A stretch of 64,000 nucleotides of DNA from Parasponia andersonii. Its lineage: Eukaryota > Streptophyta > Magnoliopsida > Rosales > Cannabaceae. The stretch covers positions 66,874 through 130,873 of the forward strand of contig JXTB01000431.1 in assembly GCA_002914805.1 (NCBI GenBank), given 5' to 3'. A program made the position numbers and the translations under genes. Under the pieces are notes generated by a model that worked only from the letters and a program-made list of their open reading frames with translations, searched no databases and had not been told where the DNA came from. Below are positions 63,354-64,000 of this stretch, piece after piece (the first letter of the stretch is position 1; each line of letters opens with the position of its first letter).

Positions 63354-64000
63354 TGTATGAAAGAAACAAATAATACATTCATAAATAGTAATACTATATG
63401 CACAAGCATTAAAATCATGTTTGCTAATAACTTGGTCAAATAATAGTTTTTGGGTAAAATACATTTTTCACGTGTTTTAGAGTCAAATTTACTGTATTTT
63501 TAACACGTCAAATAGTTTTAATTCAATGTTTAGGACTCATTTATAGTATTTTATTTGTTGGCCCCAGGTAAACACGAGGTGGCAGTCATTATACTGAATT
63601 ATGTTCAATTACACTAAGCTAGTTTAGATTTAACTTAATCGTGTAATGTCAATTTTATGTATTCTAATAATTAGGCACTGATACTATATTTGCATTATTA
63701 ATTAGAGACTAATTGATTTATTTTTATGTTTAATGATTGGTTATGGGACTAGGTTTCACCAGATTATAACAAGATTGGCTATATGGAATTATAGGTCAAA
63801 GTATGACTAGTTTTCATTTTCTAAGGTAGGATTCCCTAACTTTGTCTACATTTGAGTATATGGGAGTGACCAATAATGTGATGACCATACTAAAGATATT
63901 TTAGAGCGGGACATATGGAAAGTAAAGTGTAAAATACTCAAAATACCCCCTATTATGCATTTATAGCATTTTATAAGTTTCATGGGCCTTATGTGTTAAC
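62986..64000. other. AT-rich intergenic DNA with GA microsatellite
   Basis: Apart from the GA array listed separately I see no gene. The apparent minus-strand ORFs at 63133-63464 are translations of the repeat (Ser-Leu runs). Confidence 0.6.
63159..63348. repeat. Compound (GA)n microsatellite with a repeated seed
   Basis: Three units, each made of a short seed followed by a GA run. The seed AAGGCTTAGTATCTTG occurs at 63159 and 63193, and a variant AAGTCTTAGTATC at 63291. The GA runs cover 63174-63188, about 63209-63291 and 63304-63348. Confidence 0.9.

Noticed and set aside
63133..63464. Minus-strand ORFs of Ser-Leu repeats
   Set aside because: Translations of the GA microsatellite.

Overview
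The window is nuclear DNA of a flowering plant, almost certainly a eudicot. It is AT-rich and has four intact, intron-containing genes whose proteins are clearly plant-type: a D3 cyclin, a small C2-domain protein, a PTEN2-type phosphatase and an RD21-type papain-like protease with a granulin domain. All four lie on the minus strand. Between them sit transposable elements of most major plant classes, nearly all decayed. I cannot name the species.

Layout. 1-3951: the 3' end of a Ty3/gypsy element, probably Tat lineage, with a degenerate antisense extra ORF (minus strand, two introns, its own TATA box) followed by the plus-strand 3' LTR. 5929-7498: CYCD3. 8076-20718: AT-rich intergenic DNA with a tandem duplication, a hAT-like non-autonomous element (8301-9002), an orphan promoter-like GA island (11500-11890) and a small MITE (19104-19385). 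20719-22877: C2-domain gene. 23125-23760: 5'-truncated LINE remnant just upstream of it. 23830-29292: complete but dead Ty1/copia element. 30792-36752: PTEN2 with a 1-kb 5'-UTR intron. 37144-41340: several hAT-like insertions, at least one probably nested. 41827-44470: RD21-type protease gene with TATA box and a G-box. 45306-49071: internally deleted CACTA transposon carrying a transposase-associated domain and a dead Ulp1-like protease. 51308-56284: second complete dead Ty1/copia element with a perfect 5-bp target duplication. About 57400-59210: GC-richer LTR-like block, probably a solo chromovirus-type LTR. 60360-62985: dead L1-type LINE that stops before its reverse transcriptase. 63159-63348: compound GA microsatellite.

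The four host genes belong to unrelated processes: cell-cycle entry, membrane-associated C2 signalling, phosphoinositide dephosphorylation and vacuolar or senescence-related proteolysis. Nothing suggests they form a cluster. Exon structures were worked out by hand from GT/AG sites, reading-frame continuity and family knowledge; all four give uninterrupted proteins (391, 248, 607 and 465 residues).

I found no convincing new biological system. The features most worth a second look are the antisense ORF with its own TATA box in the gypsy element, the CACTA element whose Ulp1-like protease has lost two catalytic residues, and the promoter-like GA island with no gene attached.
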